Assembly (NCBI RefSeq): GCF_020966755.1
Contig: NZ_JAJKFT010000010.1
Location: 2,940,720-3,004,719, forward strand
Length of the DNA stretch: 64,000 nucleotides
Source of the DNA: Blastopirellula sediminis
GTDB taxonomy: Bacteria > Planctomycetota > Planctomycetia > Pirellulales > Pirellulaceae
Direction: 5' to 3'
Shown here: positions 45,875-54,799 of the stretch, in pieces
Layout of the letters: each line of letters opens with the position of its first letter
Numbering within the stretch: the stretch's first letter is position 1
Made by a program: the position numbers and the translations under genes
The notes under the pieces: model-generated
Told to the model about the DNA's origin: nothing
Database searches by the model: none
What the model saw: only the letters and a program-made list of their open reading frames with translations

Positions 45875-46305
45875 AGTCAGTCAATCTGGGCAACTTCCCC
45901 TCAACCGCCAATCGGATGTGAACTCTCCACCGATCTAAATTGCCAAAGAACAAAACCCGCCGCCAAACAGAATTGCTCGCACCCCGAAATCGACCACGAA
46001 TGCGTGCGCTTTGTCAACAGACAATTATGAGGATCCAGTAATTGGAACAGAAGGATTTTCCCAACTAGAAGATGTATGGGGTGTGAATTGATAGGAAGCG
46101 GCTGCGATGCAGAATAGAATGGCCCGCCATACGATCGTGCATCAGCACGTTTGTTCATTATAAGAGAAGAGACTGGCTGGAAAGACATTTGTGCCCAGCA
46201 TCGAAAAGGCAATCAGTGCGGCAATGTTGTTTGCCGGAAGTGGAAGAGCCTGAAAGATTCGCCTATAGGCATGAGTTACTGAACCATCGCTTGGAAAACA
46301 GCAGC
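45875..46305. other. AT-richer upstream region of the STAND ATPase gene
   Basis: 431 bases whose composition already resembles the ATPase gene rather than the core genome. ATTATAAG near 46157-46164 could be a -10 element, but no -35 at proper spacing is clear. No gene seen. Confidence 0.35.
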
Positions 46306-49300
46306 ATGACAACGGCAAATGCCATCGAAGCTATGACAGACGCGGGCGAATTTGAGATTCTTGCCACCCGTGTACTACGGCACATCGATGCAGATTACGC
46401 TCGAGTGGAGCACTTAGGGGTAAATGCTGACGGAAAGACGGTGAAAAACCCGATAGACGGATTTACCAAGGTGCCTAGTACCAAACCGTCTCGATTTGTC
46501 ATGGCTGCTTTTTCGACTGATCAAACGGATAACATCGAAAAGAAACTGCTTTTCGACCACACTCTGTCGAGCGGCAAGTCGTACAAGCCATCAGATGATG
46601 GAGACCTTATCAAAGCTTCAAGACGAGGCCGATCGATACGGCACGCTGAACCTGACGCGGAACTTGTTTTTACATTCTGCACAAACAAGCAGCCGAACGA
46701 CGCCATCATGCAGCGGGCCTATGAAGTTGGTCGCCAGTTAGGGATCGAAGTTCGCTTTCTCGCGCGATCGACAATTCGGGACCATCTTGACACGACTCCA
46801 CAAGGGCAATGGCTTAGAAAAGCTCATTTAGGCATATCGGCCGATATGCTGTCACTTCCGCTCTTGAAAGAATTAGCTTCGCAGACAGTTTCCGCCTACT
46901 TGCATGAATTGTTTTGCTCTGAAAACGCCATTGTTGAAACAGCTACAACACGTCGCCTGCTGACATTGTCATCCTGCGACCAGCCGAACGTTCAGGTTTT
47001 AACTGGTCCATCTGGGAGTGGTAAAAGTGTTGCGTGTTACCGACTTCTTTTCGAGGTAGAAGCAAGTGGGGGGATTGGACTTTGGCTGCCAGCAGAAAAC
47101 GTGGCAACGTCCATGTCGCTCGAAGAAGCGATAACAAAGACGCTTCAGACGTTTTGTCCAAATTTGAGTTTGAATGCTGGTAGGCTTGTTAGGGAATTGG
47201 TCACAGCACACAAAGCCCCTCTCGTCATTGTCGTTGACGATGTAAATCGCACCTCGACTCCTTCACAGTGTATTCGCAAACTTATCTCTTGGAATCGCAG
47301 AGAAGACGCTGCCGGCACTCCGTCGCAATCAGCGCAAATTGTTCATGATCAACCACATTTGGTAATTCCGGTTTGGAATCATTTTTGGAATTCCATCGCG
47401 AGCCGGTATCGAGACGATCGCTGTGTCGGCGAACTCTCTACTAGACCCATGACGCGTGACGAGGCTTATGATTGCTTGCAAGCATGTTCTCAGCAGACTA
47501 TCGGACAGCTGGCGGCATTCGATCTCGCCCGTAAGCTAGAGTATGACCCAATTCTTATAGGATTGTGGGGAAGGATGTACGGCCGCGCTCCTTTCGATCA
47601 TCTCGAAATCGACCCACATTCTCTTATGGAGGACTACATAAGGGAAACGGTAGAGGAAAGTTCTGTTGATGGCTCACTGTTACCTGCGGATATTCACTCA
47701 GCGATCGCTTTGCTTGCTAGTAAAATGCTGACGGAACGAGAGTTGTACCCTCGCTGGTCACGAGTTGCGGAATGGCTTAGTGAATCGCAGTTGGCTGCGA
47801 TTAGGAGGTTGTGTGTTGGTGGTGGCATTTGCAGCGTGGTCACACGTGACTCTGAACCACGATTCGTGTTTCGCCACGATCGTTTGCTCGAGGCTGTACT
47901 CGTAAAACCGCTCGGAGCGTGTTTGCGTAATATTGAGAGCAATCGCGACTTAATCGCGGATCCGTTTTTTACAGATTCACTTGCTCGAACGCTGGTATCA
48001 ATTGGCGATGCTGAAGTTGTGCGTGCCCTGGTTAACCATGCTCCGTTAGCCATACTGCGCTCTATTCGTCACCTAACGGACTCTCACGTCGCACTGGCAC
48101 GAGCGATCGTGGATTGCGGGGCGAGTTGGCTTGGGGCTGCAGCTTCCGGTAATACAACACCGCCTGCGATGGTATCTGCAGCTGCCGACATTCTTAGGTC
48201 GACTAAAGACCCAATGGTTCTAGCAGTGACAGACCAAGTGAAGGGAGATTGTCGTTTCAGTGGGGCCCGCCTCGTGAATGGTGATTCCGCAAATGGGAAG
48301 TTCTTCGTTTTCAGCTCGCATTTCTACCCCGGTTCGCGTGCGCCATTTATCGAAGAAGCAATTCACGACGCGAAGCGACTCCATTTCTCCTCGCTACGCG
48401 ATCAATTAGTTCGGGAGCTAGAAAGTTCTCCGCATTCCGAAAAAGATCTTTGCGCCGCACTGGTACTGGCTGGCTACTTGGGAGATGAAGCATTGGCAAA
48501 GCCAGTGCTGCACGCTTGGATGAACAACGCCGAAGCGAATTGTCTTGTTGAGGCCTTGTGGGCATCGTTACGATGCTCGGTTGTTCCCGAGTTGACGCTC
48601 GTTCCTGTTCTCAATTCATGGGCGTCCCTGTCTGATGAAGAAAGTCCGGGCGGACTTACGCAACGAAATGCGTTTGTGTCGGAACTCTCGTGGTCATTGC
48701 GTCACGGCGTGAACGACAGTGTAGTTGCATGTCTTGTAGACTATGCCAAGACAGATGGTCGTTTGTCCGATTGTCTCATGGTGTTGCTTGTCGAACTGGA
48801 TAATCCAATTGCTGTTGGGCATGTTGCTCGCGAGGTGGCGAGGATTGATCGTGAGACTGAAGGGACAAGTTTTTTCAGCTTCGGAGTATATGAGAGTCGA
48901 GATAGATGGGATCCGTTGTCCCGCAGCGGAAAGAGATTGTCGGACGAATCTCGTGCCGTGATCTTCTCGATGTGGGAAAAGGCAGACAATGAAAGTGAAA
49001 AGAATAGCCTTCTGCGTACGTGGGTCCGTACGACGGATTCTGTCGGTGAGTTGCTAGAACTTCCGCGGGATGTCCAATCGTCAACGACTGTTTTGTCTCG
49101 ACGCGTGCGACTTGGTGATCCGTCTTGTGTGGATTCTTTAATCGGGCTTCTGAAAAATAAGCCGTCCTGGTGGAATTTAGTTCCGCATATTTGGACAAAT
49201 CAGTTTGTTGATGTTTTGGACAAAGAATTGGGTGAATTGGGGGCGAATACACCAGACGACTACTCCGGAGGTCGGTCGGATAAACACTACCACCTTACGT

Positions 49301-50040
49301 CAGTCCTACGGAAAATATCTGTTGAAATTGCGGAACGACTCCTTCTTACGCATTGGGACAAACTTAAGTACAGTCCTCTGGTTTTTCAGACTGCATTGTA
49401 TGTCGGTGGTGACGCACTCCTTTCGGCGTGCGAACATGTGTTAGCGAATGCCCCCGGCGACTGGAAACCGTTTGAATATATTTGGAAGACTTTTGGGTTT
49501 AAAACTACGGGACTGCGAGATCGTCTGACGTTTAAGCATATTGAGGCGCTTCTCCCGTTCATTTCGCACATTCCGGACATGGCATTGGTCGAAGTCGCTG
49601 AGTGGCTGATGGGGCACGAGAGAGAAGATGTATTTCAAGAGTGCGTGCGGGATGAGATCGAGAGTAGGGTTGAAGCCCAGAGAAACGAGGGCGGCAACTC
49701 GTACATCGTCAGGAGTCGACGTGTTAGTTTTCCAACGGATCGAGATTTACTAGAGTCGCTAGACGGTGCAGAAAATGACAGTCGATTGGTCTGGAGATGG
49801 TGTCGTAGCGCAACTGATCGCGGCGACTCTCCGGAACGACTTCGCGGCGTGTTTCAAGCTTGGTTTTTCGAAGATCCTACTCCGGAACGCCTTGTTGCTA
49901 TCGCGAGGATAGTGATGGAGGTTGGAGTAAGATCGGATGTAGTTGAGCTTCAAGAAAATCAAATCCGCTATGGAAATGAATCGACGACGGTGATCGTTGA
50001 GGAGGCTGCCTTCATCGTAAGGTACAGAACGCTTTCGTGA
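46306..50040 (+). CDS. Large nuclease-like/STAND ATPase fusion, candidate anti-phage defence protein
   Basis: 1,244 residues. The N-terminal ~180 residues (FEILATRVLRHIDADYARVE; GVNADGKTVKNPIDGF; TFCTNKQPNDAIM; GQWLRKAHLGI) look like a restriction-nuclease-type module that I recall in front of other bacterial ATPases. The P-loop is LTGPSGSGKSVACYR near 234 and Walker B is LVIVVDDVNR near 306. A helical region follows with FRHDRLLEAVLVKPLG. The last ~600 residues are Leu-rich helical repeats, suited to target sensing. This is the order of Avs/STAND defence proteins. The gene is visibly AT-richer, with rarer codons (AGG, ATA, TTA), so it was probably acquired. ATG 46306 is chosen; a TTG at 46189 is possible. 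Confidence 0.7.
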   Translation: MTTANAIEAMTDAGEFEILATRVLRHIDADYARVEHLGVNADGKTVKNPIDGFTKVPSTKPSRFVMAAFSTDQTDNIEKKLLFDHTLSSGKSYKPSDDGDLIKASRRGRSIRHAEPDAELVFTFCTNKQPNDAIMQRAYEVGRQLGIEVRFLARSTIRDHLDTTPQGQWLRKAHLGISADMLSLPLLKELASQTVSAYLHELFCSENAIVETATTRRLLTLSSCDQPNVQVLTGPSGSGKSVACYRLLFEVEASGGIGLWLPAENVATSMSLEEAITKTLQTFCPNLSLNAGRLVRELVTAHKAPLVIVVDDVNRTSTPSQCIRKLISWNRREDAAGTPSQSAQIVHDQPHLVIPVWNHFWNSIASRYRDDRCVGELSTRPMTRDEAYDCLQACSQQTIGQLAAFDLARKLEYDPILIGLWGRMYGRAPFDHLEIDPHSLMEDYIRETVEESSVDGSLLPADIHSAIALLASKMLTERELYPRWSRVAEWLSESQLAAIRRLCVGGGICSVVTRDSEPRFVFRHDRLLEAVLVKPLGACLRNIESNRDLIADPFFTDSLARTLVSIGDAEVVRALVNHAPLAILRSIRHLTDSHVALARAIVDCGASWLGAAASGNTTPPAMVSAAADILRSTKDPMVLAVTDQVKGDCRFSGARLVNGDSANGKFFVFSSHFYPGSRAPFIEEAIHDAKRLHFSSLRDQLVRELESSPHSEKDLCAALVLAGYLGDEALAKPVLHAWMNNAEANCLVEALWASLRCSVVPELTLVPVLNSWASLSDEESPGGLTQRNAFVSELSWSLRHGVNDSVVACLVDYAKTDGRLSDCLMVLLVELDNPIAVGHVAREVARIDRETEGTSFFSFGVYESRDRWDPLSRSGKRLSDESRAVIFSMWEKADNESEKNSLLRTWVRTTDSVGELLELPRDVQSSTTVLSRRVRLGDPSCVDSLIGLLKNKPSWWNLVPHIWTNQFVDVLDKELGELGANTPDDYSGGRSDKHYHLTSVLRKISVEIAERLLLTHWDKLKYSPLVFQTALYVGGDALLSACEHVLANAPGDWKPFEYIWKTFGFKTTGLRDRLTFKHIEALLPFISHIPDMALVEVAEWLMGHEREDVFQECVRDEIESRVEAQRNEGGNSYIVRSRRVSFPTDRDLLESLDGAENDSRLVWRWCRSATDRGDSPERLRGVFQAWFFEDPTPERLVAIARIVMEVGVRSDVVELQENQIRYGNESTTVIVEEAAFIVRYRTLS

Positions 50041-50194
50041 GGCCTGAGTTGTAGCCGCGGGATAGGATCTATGAAGAAGCCGCAGTCAAGTTGATAGCGG
50101 GATATGAAGTTCGGGATCTTCCAAGCATCCATGCGGCGTATCCGTGCGAGCGGACCAGCTTGGTGGCAATGTTGGCCCACTTTTGTCTTCGGGA

Positions 50195-50221
50195 GCCACT
50201 GTCGTCTGTGAAAGTGTCTTC
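50195..50221 (-). repeat. Palindromic repeat, copy a (inverted)
   Basis: GCCACTGTCGTCTGTGAAAGTG and flanking CTTC match, in inverted orientation, the core of the repeats at 50345 and 51578. One arm is degenerate. Confidence 0.6.
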
Positions 50222-50344
50222 GTTAAATGCCGACTGCAATTGACGTAGCATAACCTTGGCGAGTTGTTGCATGGTACGTGTAAAGTCAAAGGAATTATTG
50301 CGTTCGTTGACGTGCCGGGCCGTTCAAATCGTCGAGTAGAAGAG

Positions 50345-50405
50345 CACTGTCGCAGACGACAGTGGCACCCAAGAAAGACGATAAAGCAGTGAAACCCGGC
50401 CGCTG
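50345..50405 (+). repeat. 61-bp dispersed repeat, copy b
   Basis: Begins CACTGTCGCAGACGACAGTG, an 8-bp stem with a 4-base loop, and continues to GGCCGCTG. It is identical to 51578-51638 except for two adjacent bases, and the two copies flank the secreted propeller gene as direct repeats. Confidence 0.8.
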
Positions 50406-50420
50406 GCGACGTGATGTTAT

Positions 50421-51353
50421 TTACTTCAACGACGGGCCGGCCAGTCGAGTGCCGTTGGTGGTGATGATTTGAAAGTGGTGGATGCCGACTTTTTGACCGT
50501 CGGCGTATTTCCACACCACTTTTTTATCGGGCGTCACTTCGAACATTTTGGGGGCGGTCGGGTCGGCGCGGCCGGCGGCGTAGCTGGTGATGACGATGTT
50601 GCCGTTGGGGAGTACCTGGCCGCCGCAGGGATCCTGGAGCCAGTTGCCGGGCAGGTCGTCGTTGGTCAAGGTCCAGACGATCTTGCCGTCGGCGTCGAAG
50701 TCGACGACTCGGTTTCCGTGGGTGCAGCAGACGAGCGTATGGTCTTCGCCATGCCGAATGGCCGTAAAGGGCCACGTGTGAATGCGGTGGTCGGGGTCAT
50801 TCGGAGCGGTCGTATCCAGTTTGTCCAGGAGTTGGCCGTCGCGGGCATAGTGGTAGTCGGCGAAGTCCAACAGATGCGGCGCGAGGTAAGTGCCGTCTTG
50901 GAGCTTGCGAGCCATCCGAGTCTGCATGTGATGATTCTTCTTCTGGCAAGCGAGCGGGAACTCCACGATCACTTTGCCGGTAGCGCTGACTTCGAGCAGT
51001 CGGGGGTTGTCGCCTGCTTCAGTGATGACGAACGTGCCGTCGGCAGTTGGCTGGGCGCTGTTGACCTCACTTTGCGTCCCCTGCCAGATCAGCGTTTCCT
51101 GGCCGTCGGGTGCGATGCTGACGACCGAGCCGCCGTTGCGCTTGGATTGGCTTAACGTCAGAATGATCGTGCCGTCGTCCAGCACGTAGCCGTCGCGGGT
51201 CGCGGCCGGATAGGTCCAGCTCACTTTTCCATCGGCGCCCATGATGTAGGTCTTTTCGCCGCACGCGAGAAAGCTGTGCGTGATTTCTTGAGCGAAGGCG
51301 CTGTTGCCAAGGATGACGAGCAGGAGCGCTGTCAGGAGCAGTGGAAGTCTCAT
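50421..51353 (-). CDS. Secreted beta-propeller protein (PQQ/arylsulfotransferase-like)
   Basis: 310 residues with a clear signal peptide (RLPLLLTALLLVILGNSAFA). The mature chain has repeating blades: ADGKVSWTYPAATRDGYVLD, SIAPDGQETLIWQG, PTADGTFVITEAGDNPRLLE, VDFDADGKIVWTL, PNGNIVITSYAAG, VTPDKKVVWKYADG. No catalytic residues could be assigned, so it may bind rather than react. Start ATG 51353; the open frame extends to 51497 but that part includes a palindromic repeat. It lies between two direct repeats. Confidence 0.82.
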   Translation of the reverse strand: MRLPLLLTALLLVILGNSAFAQEITHSFLACGEKTYIMGADGKVSWTYPAATRDGYVLDDGTIILTLSQSKRNGGSVVSIAPDGQETLIWQGTQSEVNSAQPTADGTFVITEAGDNPRLLEVSATGKVIVEFPLACQKKNHHMQTRMARKLQDGTYLAPHLLDFADYHYARDGQLLDKLDTTAPNDPDHRIHTWPFTAIRHGEDHTLVCCTHGNRVVDFDADGKIVWTLTNDDLPGNWLQDPCGGQVLPNGNIVITSYAAGRADPTAPKMFEVTPDKKVVWKYADGQKVGIHHFQIITTNGTRLAGPSLK

Positions 51354-51424
51354 CGGAAGCCTTTTCTGGGGGAAATAGTCGTAGTTGGCGGGATGGCGTT
51401 GGTAGCCGATCTCATACTTCGGGC

Positions 51425-51446
51425 GCCACGGTCGTCTGCGACCGTG
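51425..51446 (-). repeat. Palindromic repeat, copy c with compensatory change
   Basis: GCCACGGTCGTCTGCGACCGTG is the inverted core of copies b and d, with T-A in the stem replaced by G-C on both arms (CACGGTCG / CGACCGTG). The stem stays perfectly paired. Confidence 0.65.
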
Positions 51447-51577
51447 CTCGTCAACCAGTTCATGCGATGGGGTCGACAGCGCAAAACGTTCAGGCAATTA
51501 CGATTAAGCCATTCTTTTGACTTCCCATCCACAATGCAATACTGTGCTGACTTGAAGCTCTACCGGTAGGCAAAAGA

Positions 51578-51638
51578 CACTGTCGCAGACGACAGTGGCA
51601 CCCAAGAAAGACGATAAAGCAGTGTCACCCGGCCGCTG
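51578..51638 (+). repeat. 61-bp dispersed repeat, copy d
   Basis: Same 61 bases as 50345-50405 with two adjacent differences (AGTGTCACC against AGTGAAACC). The core stem CACTGTCG/CGACAGTG is intact. Confidence 0.8.
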
Positions 51639-51739
51639 CACGCCGCTACGGCGCAGTGATGGGCAAGGACAACTCGTGCTGAGATTCTTTGATTTCGGCG
51701 GTCAAGGGAGTCGTGCCGAGCGAACGGTAGTCGTTGGCC

Positions 51740-52207
51740 TTATTCGCGGGCCGTTCGTCGATCGATCTCTCGCAGTTTGGCGCCTTTCCATACTCCCCAG
51801 GCGAGGACGAGCCCTAGGGCGCCGAAAAAAATTGGATATCCCCAGACGCCGACGAACGAATCGCGACAGATTCGCGTGGGACGTTGTGGGTCGTACAAGA
51901 TCGGAACGTTGTCGTTGACGGCTAACTTGAGAGAAGAGTCGCCCAGGCTGCTTTCGATCATCTTCCCATCCGCGGTCGAAAAACGAACGTAGTAGGTGAT
52001 CGTGGTTGTACGGCCGCTGCTGGCTCGGGAGGTTTTCGTTTTGTAGTGCGTACAAGTGGCGGTGGCCTGCTGGCCGCGCAAGCCCAACACGATCTGGGAG
52101 TAGCAGTTATACGTGATGAACAAGAACATCGCGGTCAGCACAACGCCAGCGAAAACCGTTGCCAGCGTTTTCGGATCGTAGTGCCGCCAAGCGAAGAAGC
52201 TTTGCAT
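51740..52207 (-). CDS. DUF3592 membrane protein
   Basis: 155 residues. A membrane helix at the N-terminus (TVFAGVVLTAMFLFITYNCY) is followed by a soluble beta domain (YYVRFSTADGKMIESSLGDS, LAVNDNVPILYDPQRPTRIC). A second helix lies near the C-terminus (GYPIFFGALGLVLAWGVW). This helix-domain-helix layout and the 'V.YDP..P' segment are those of DUF3592. Function unknown. The ATG has AAAGGAAG upstream. Confidence 0.8.
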   Translation of the reverse strand: MQSFFAWRHYDPKTLATVFAGVVLTAMFLFITYNCYSQIVLGLRGQQATATCTHYKTKTSRASSGRTTTITYYVRFSTADGKMIESSLGDSSLKLAVNDNVPILYDPQRPTRICRDSFVGVWGYPIFFGALGLVLAWGVWKGAKLREIDRRTARE

Positions 52208-52320
52208 TTCGCTTCCTTTCTAGGGAATAAGATGGCGGCATCAACAGTCGACGTTCATCTCCGGCAGGGTAGGGGATGGGAGGCCGGAAGTCAAAAGAAT
52301 TTGCTATTGAGCTCACGCTG

Positions 52321-52482
52321 GGGTGCCATGGCCACGGCCTTGCGTGGCCATGAATGTGGTTGAGATTCTATTTGGGGCGTTGTTCAAACGCATCGCCTGC
52401 CCTTTGTAGCAAGAGAAGGGCTTGGCGGAGAATTGATTGCCGACCGCACACATGGCCACGCAAGGCCGTGGCCATGGCACCC
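52321..52482. repeat. Perfect 32-bp inverted repeat
   Basis: 52321-52352 and 52451-52482 are exact reverse complements. The left arm begins GGGTGCCATGGCCACGGCCT, and each arm itself contains the near-palindrome GCCATGGC and CATGGCCACG. The 98 bases between hold no gene. It lies in the 339-base gap 52208-52546, between two minus-strand genes. Confidence 0.85.
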
Positions 52483-52484
52483 TC

Positions 52485-52520
52485 AAAAAGAGAAGCACGC
52501 CCTGTCGGATAGGGCGTGCT
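52485..52520 (-). terminator. Rho-independent terminator after the peroxidase gene
   Basis: On the minus strand, AGCACGCCCT and AGGGCGTGCT form a perfect 10-bp stem (52494-52503 with 52511-52520) with a 7-base loop, followed by TCTCTTTTT. It lies 26 bases after the peroxidase stop. Confidence 0.8.
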
Positions 52521-52546
52521 CTCGGCGTTCTTCCTGACGTCGCGAC

Positions 52547-54664
52547 TTAGCTTCTCGCGCCCGCTCTTGCGCGGTTGCGGCCGTTGATATCGCCGGCCAG
52601 GTCGTCGACCAGGTCCCCCATCGGATCAAGCAGGACTGCGTTGGCGAAGAGTTGATCTCGTGGCGGCTGCGGTTGGTCGGCGGTTAGCGGAGCCGGTTGG
52701 GAATCGCGGGGACGGCCGCCGTCGCCGGGACGTGGTTTCGGCTGCGGCTGGAGGCCGAAGTCGACGTTGCGGACGATCTGGCCGCCGACCGAGATCAACA
52801 CGTCTTGCGTTTGCGTCACCGGACCGGTCGGCGTCAGCAGGAGTGCGGCGACCTGGTAGTCGCCGGTCTCCAGGAAATCGTCGAAGCGGTAGTTGCCGCG
52901 GCGGTCGGTGATCGTTTCGGCGACGACTTCTCCGTCATCGTTGAGCAACTGAATCGTAACGCCGGGCTGGCCTTGCGGGCGATCTTGGCGTCCACCTTGT
53001 TGGCCATCGGGGGCGAAAACAGTGCCGGTAACGGTCGCCGACATGAAGAAGACGTTTGCCTGCAAGTTGTCGATGACGGTGTTGCGCTGAATGATGTCGG
53101 ACAGAGTGGTGTGCTCAATCCGATCGACATCCTGCGGCGAGAAGATGTTCTCGTACCAGAAGCGATCGCCGTCGCGGAGTCGGGTAAACTGATCGACGAG
53201 GATCGCCTGGGTCGTTTCGCCGACGCTGCCGCCGGCGACATGATCTTCGGCCAAGGCGCCGACCCACAAGTCGATATTATCGACCGTGCCGTACAGTTCT
53301 TCCAATTGTTGCTGCAGCTCGGGATCGGAAGTGATCTCGGCGAAGCTGGTCACGCGGGGCAAACCATACGCTTCGCGAACCGTGTTGTAGTCGGCGATCC
53401 CATGATCGCGACCGCGCTGGATGTTGAGCGAAGCGAGGTCGAGGCCGCCGCTGCCGGGGGCGCCGAAGAGGAAGTTGCGGACGCTGTCGACGATTTGCGT
53501 GTCGACTTCCTGCGATTGCGTCGACGCGGCGTATTTCAAGAGAGCGTCGATGCCGTGCTCTTGAACCAGCGCCGGGTTGAAGAAGGCTTCGGCCAAGGTC
53601 ACTCCTTCAAAGATTGCCCGGCCGTCGTTGCCGAAGAATTCGATGTCGTCGTTCAGCAGACTATGTCCCATCCGATAAGCGGCGGTGGCGAACTCGTTGG
53701 TGATGCCAGGATTGATGGTCGGATCATAGCCGGCGTAATCGGGGATGACCCCTTCGCCAAGCAGGGCAGGGAGGAACTCGTTGAAGGTGATCGATTGGAT
53801 TTCGGCGATCACGATCGAGCGGGCTTGCTGGTAAATTTCTTCGTCGGTGAGGGAAGGATTTTGCTCGGCGATCTGGTCGGCCCAGAAGTTGTGTTCGCGA
53901 ACGAACAACGTGTGGAGCGACGACAGTTGGATGTTCTCGTTGACGCGAACGTCCCCTGCGTAGAAGGCGCCCTGTTCGTTGACCGGCAGCAGGTCGCCTT
54001 CGCTCGTCTTTAGTTTGCCCCCTTCAAACGTTCGCAGGCTATCGGCGACTTCCTGCGTCGAACCATAGACCTGCGAGCCGTCAATGAAGGCGGTGATTTC
54101 GTTGAACTGTTCCCGCGGGTTGTCGACGCTGTCGCCGGTCGCCGGATCAAACAGCGAGCGGAAGAAGTGAAGCACATCGTCGCCGCTGCCGTCGGGATCG
54201 AAGTAGGGATCGCCGGTCGGGATGGCGATGTTGGCCGCTTCGGAATCGCCGGTTTCGGTCAGGTCGATGTCGTGGTCGAGGAACTGCCCCCAGACGTAGA
54301 CGAAGGCGGAGAGTTGCCGCTCGTTCCCGGCGGAGCCAGGCTCTTGCGCGACAAGTGCGTTGCTGATCTCGCGAGCGCTGGGACGATCTTCGCCGGCCAG
54401 CGACGAAATTCCGTCGCCATAATCGGCCGGGGCGACGCGGAGGAAATCGACGCCGACGCTCCCGTACTCGGGGTTGTCGACATTGTTGCCGGTGCCGTCG
54501 ATCGAGCGGACTTCGTCGGTGAGCGAAGTCGGAATCGGCGCCGGGGGAGGGAGCATGGAGTCCTCAATCGGCGCCAGCGAAAATGCATCGACAGCAAATA
54601 GTTCGCGCTGTTCCAAAGCTTCTACGTTCGATTGGCGCGTACCGCTAGACAGTTTGCTTCTCAT
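52547..54664 (-). CDS. Animal-type haem peroxidase with surface-protein N-terminus
   Basis: 705 residues. The N-terminal VEALEQRELFAVDAFSLAP is the planctomycete motif that marks large exported or surface proteins. The peroxidase domain (about 60-560) has the distal His segment YVWGQFLDHDIDLTETG, the Ca-site-like TAFIDGSQVYGSTQ, SSLHTLFVREHNFWADQI, the proximal His segment YRMGHSLLNDD, and NIQRGRDHGIADYNTVREAY. A C-terminal SdrD-B/Cna-like domain follows (ITDRRGNYRFDDFLETGDYQ). Likely substrates are halides or phenolics at the cell surface; not determinable here. It ends in a Pro/Arg-rich tail. Confidence 0.92.
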   Translation of the reverse strand: MRSKLSSGTRQSNVEALEQRELFAVDAFSLAPIEDSMLPPPAPIPTSLTDEVRSIDGTGNNVDNPEYGSVGVDFLRVAPADYGDGISSLAGEDRPSAREISNALVAQEPGSAGNERQLSAFVYVWGQFLDHDIDLTETGDSEAANIAIPTGDPYFDPDGSGDDVLHFFRSLFDPATGDSVDNPREQFNEITAFIDGSQVYGSTQEVADSLRTFEGGKLKTSEGDLLPVNEQGAFYAGDVRVNENIQLSSLHTLFVREHNFWADQIAEQNPSLTDEEIYQQARSIVIAEIQSITFNEFLPALLGEGVIPDYAGYDPTINPGITNEFATAAYRMGHSLLNDDIEFFGNDGRAIFEGVTLAEAFFNPALVQEHGIDALLKYAASTQSQEVDTQIVDSVRNFLFGAPGSGGLDLASLNIQRGRDHGIADYNTVREAYGLPRVTSFAEITSDPELQQQLEELYGTVDNIDLWVGALAEDHVAGGSVGETTQAILVDQFTRLRDGDRFWYENIFSPQDVDRIEHTTLSDIIQRNTVIDNLQANVFFMSATVTGTVFAPDGQQGGRQDRPQGQPGVTIQLLNDDGEVVAETITDRRGNYRFDDFLETGDYQVAALLLTPTGPVTQTQDVLISVGGQIVRNVDFGLQPQPKPRPGDGGRPRDSQPAPLTADQPQPPRDQLFANAVLLDPMGDLVDDLAGDINGRNRARAGARS

Positions 54665-54799
54665 GGGGTTTTCTCACTCTGTTCCGGTGTGACGCCTTGC
54701 CCTACGGTTTTGATAGTAGATGGCGAGTGCAAATCTGTCGCGGAATTTGCGCGGATAAATTCGATGAACTTTCGAATTTTTTCGGCGGGCAAGTTTTTT

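Larger units (their letters stand above)
50041..50420. other. Intergenic region with two palindromic repeats
   Basis: 380 bases after the ATPase gene. It contains the palindrome copies at 50195-50221 and 50345-50405 described separately, and no gene. No clear terminator for the ATPase gene was found. Confidence 0.5.
51354..51739. other. Intergenic region with two palindromic repeats
   Basis: 386 bases between the propeller and DUF3592 genes, both on the minus strand. It holds palindrome copies at 51425-51446 and 51578-51638. No gene is supported. Confidence 0.5.

Noticed and set aside
45349-45953. Protein genes across the T-tract array (several frames on both strands)
   Set aside because: Frames break between units, depend on the repeats for their length, and lack ribosome sites; a decayed repeat gene is possible but not a live CDS.
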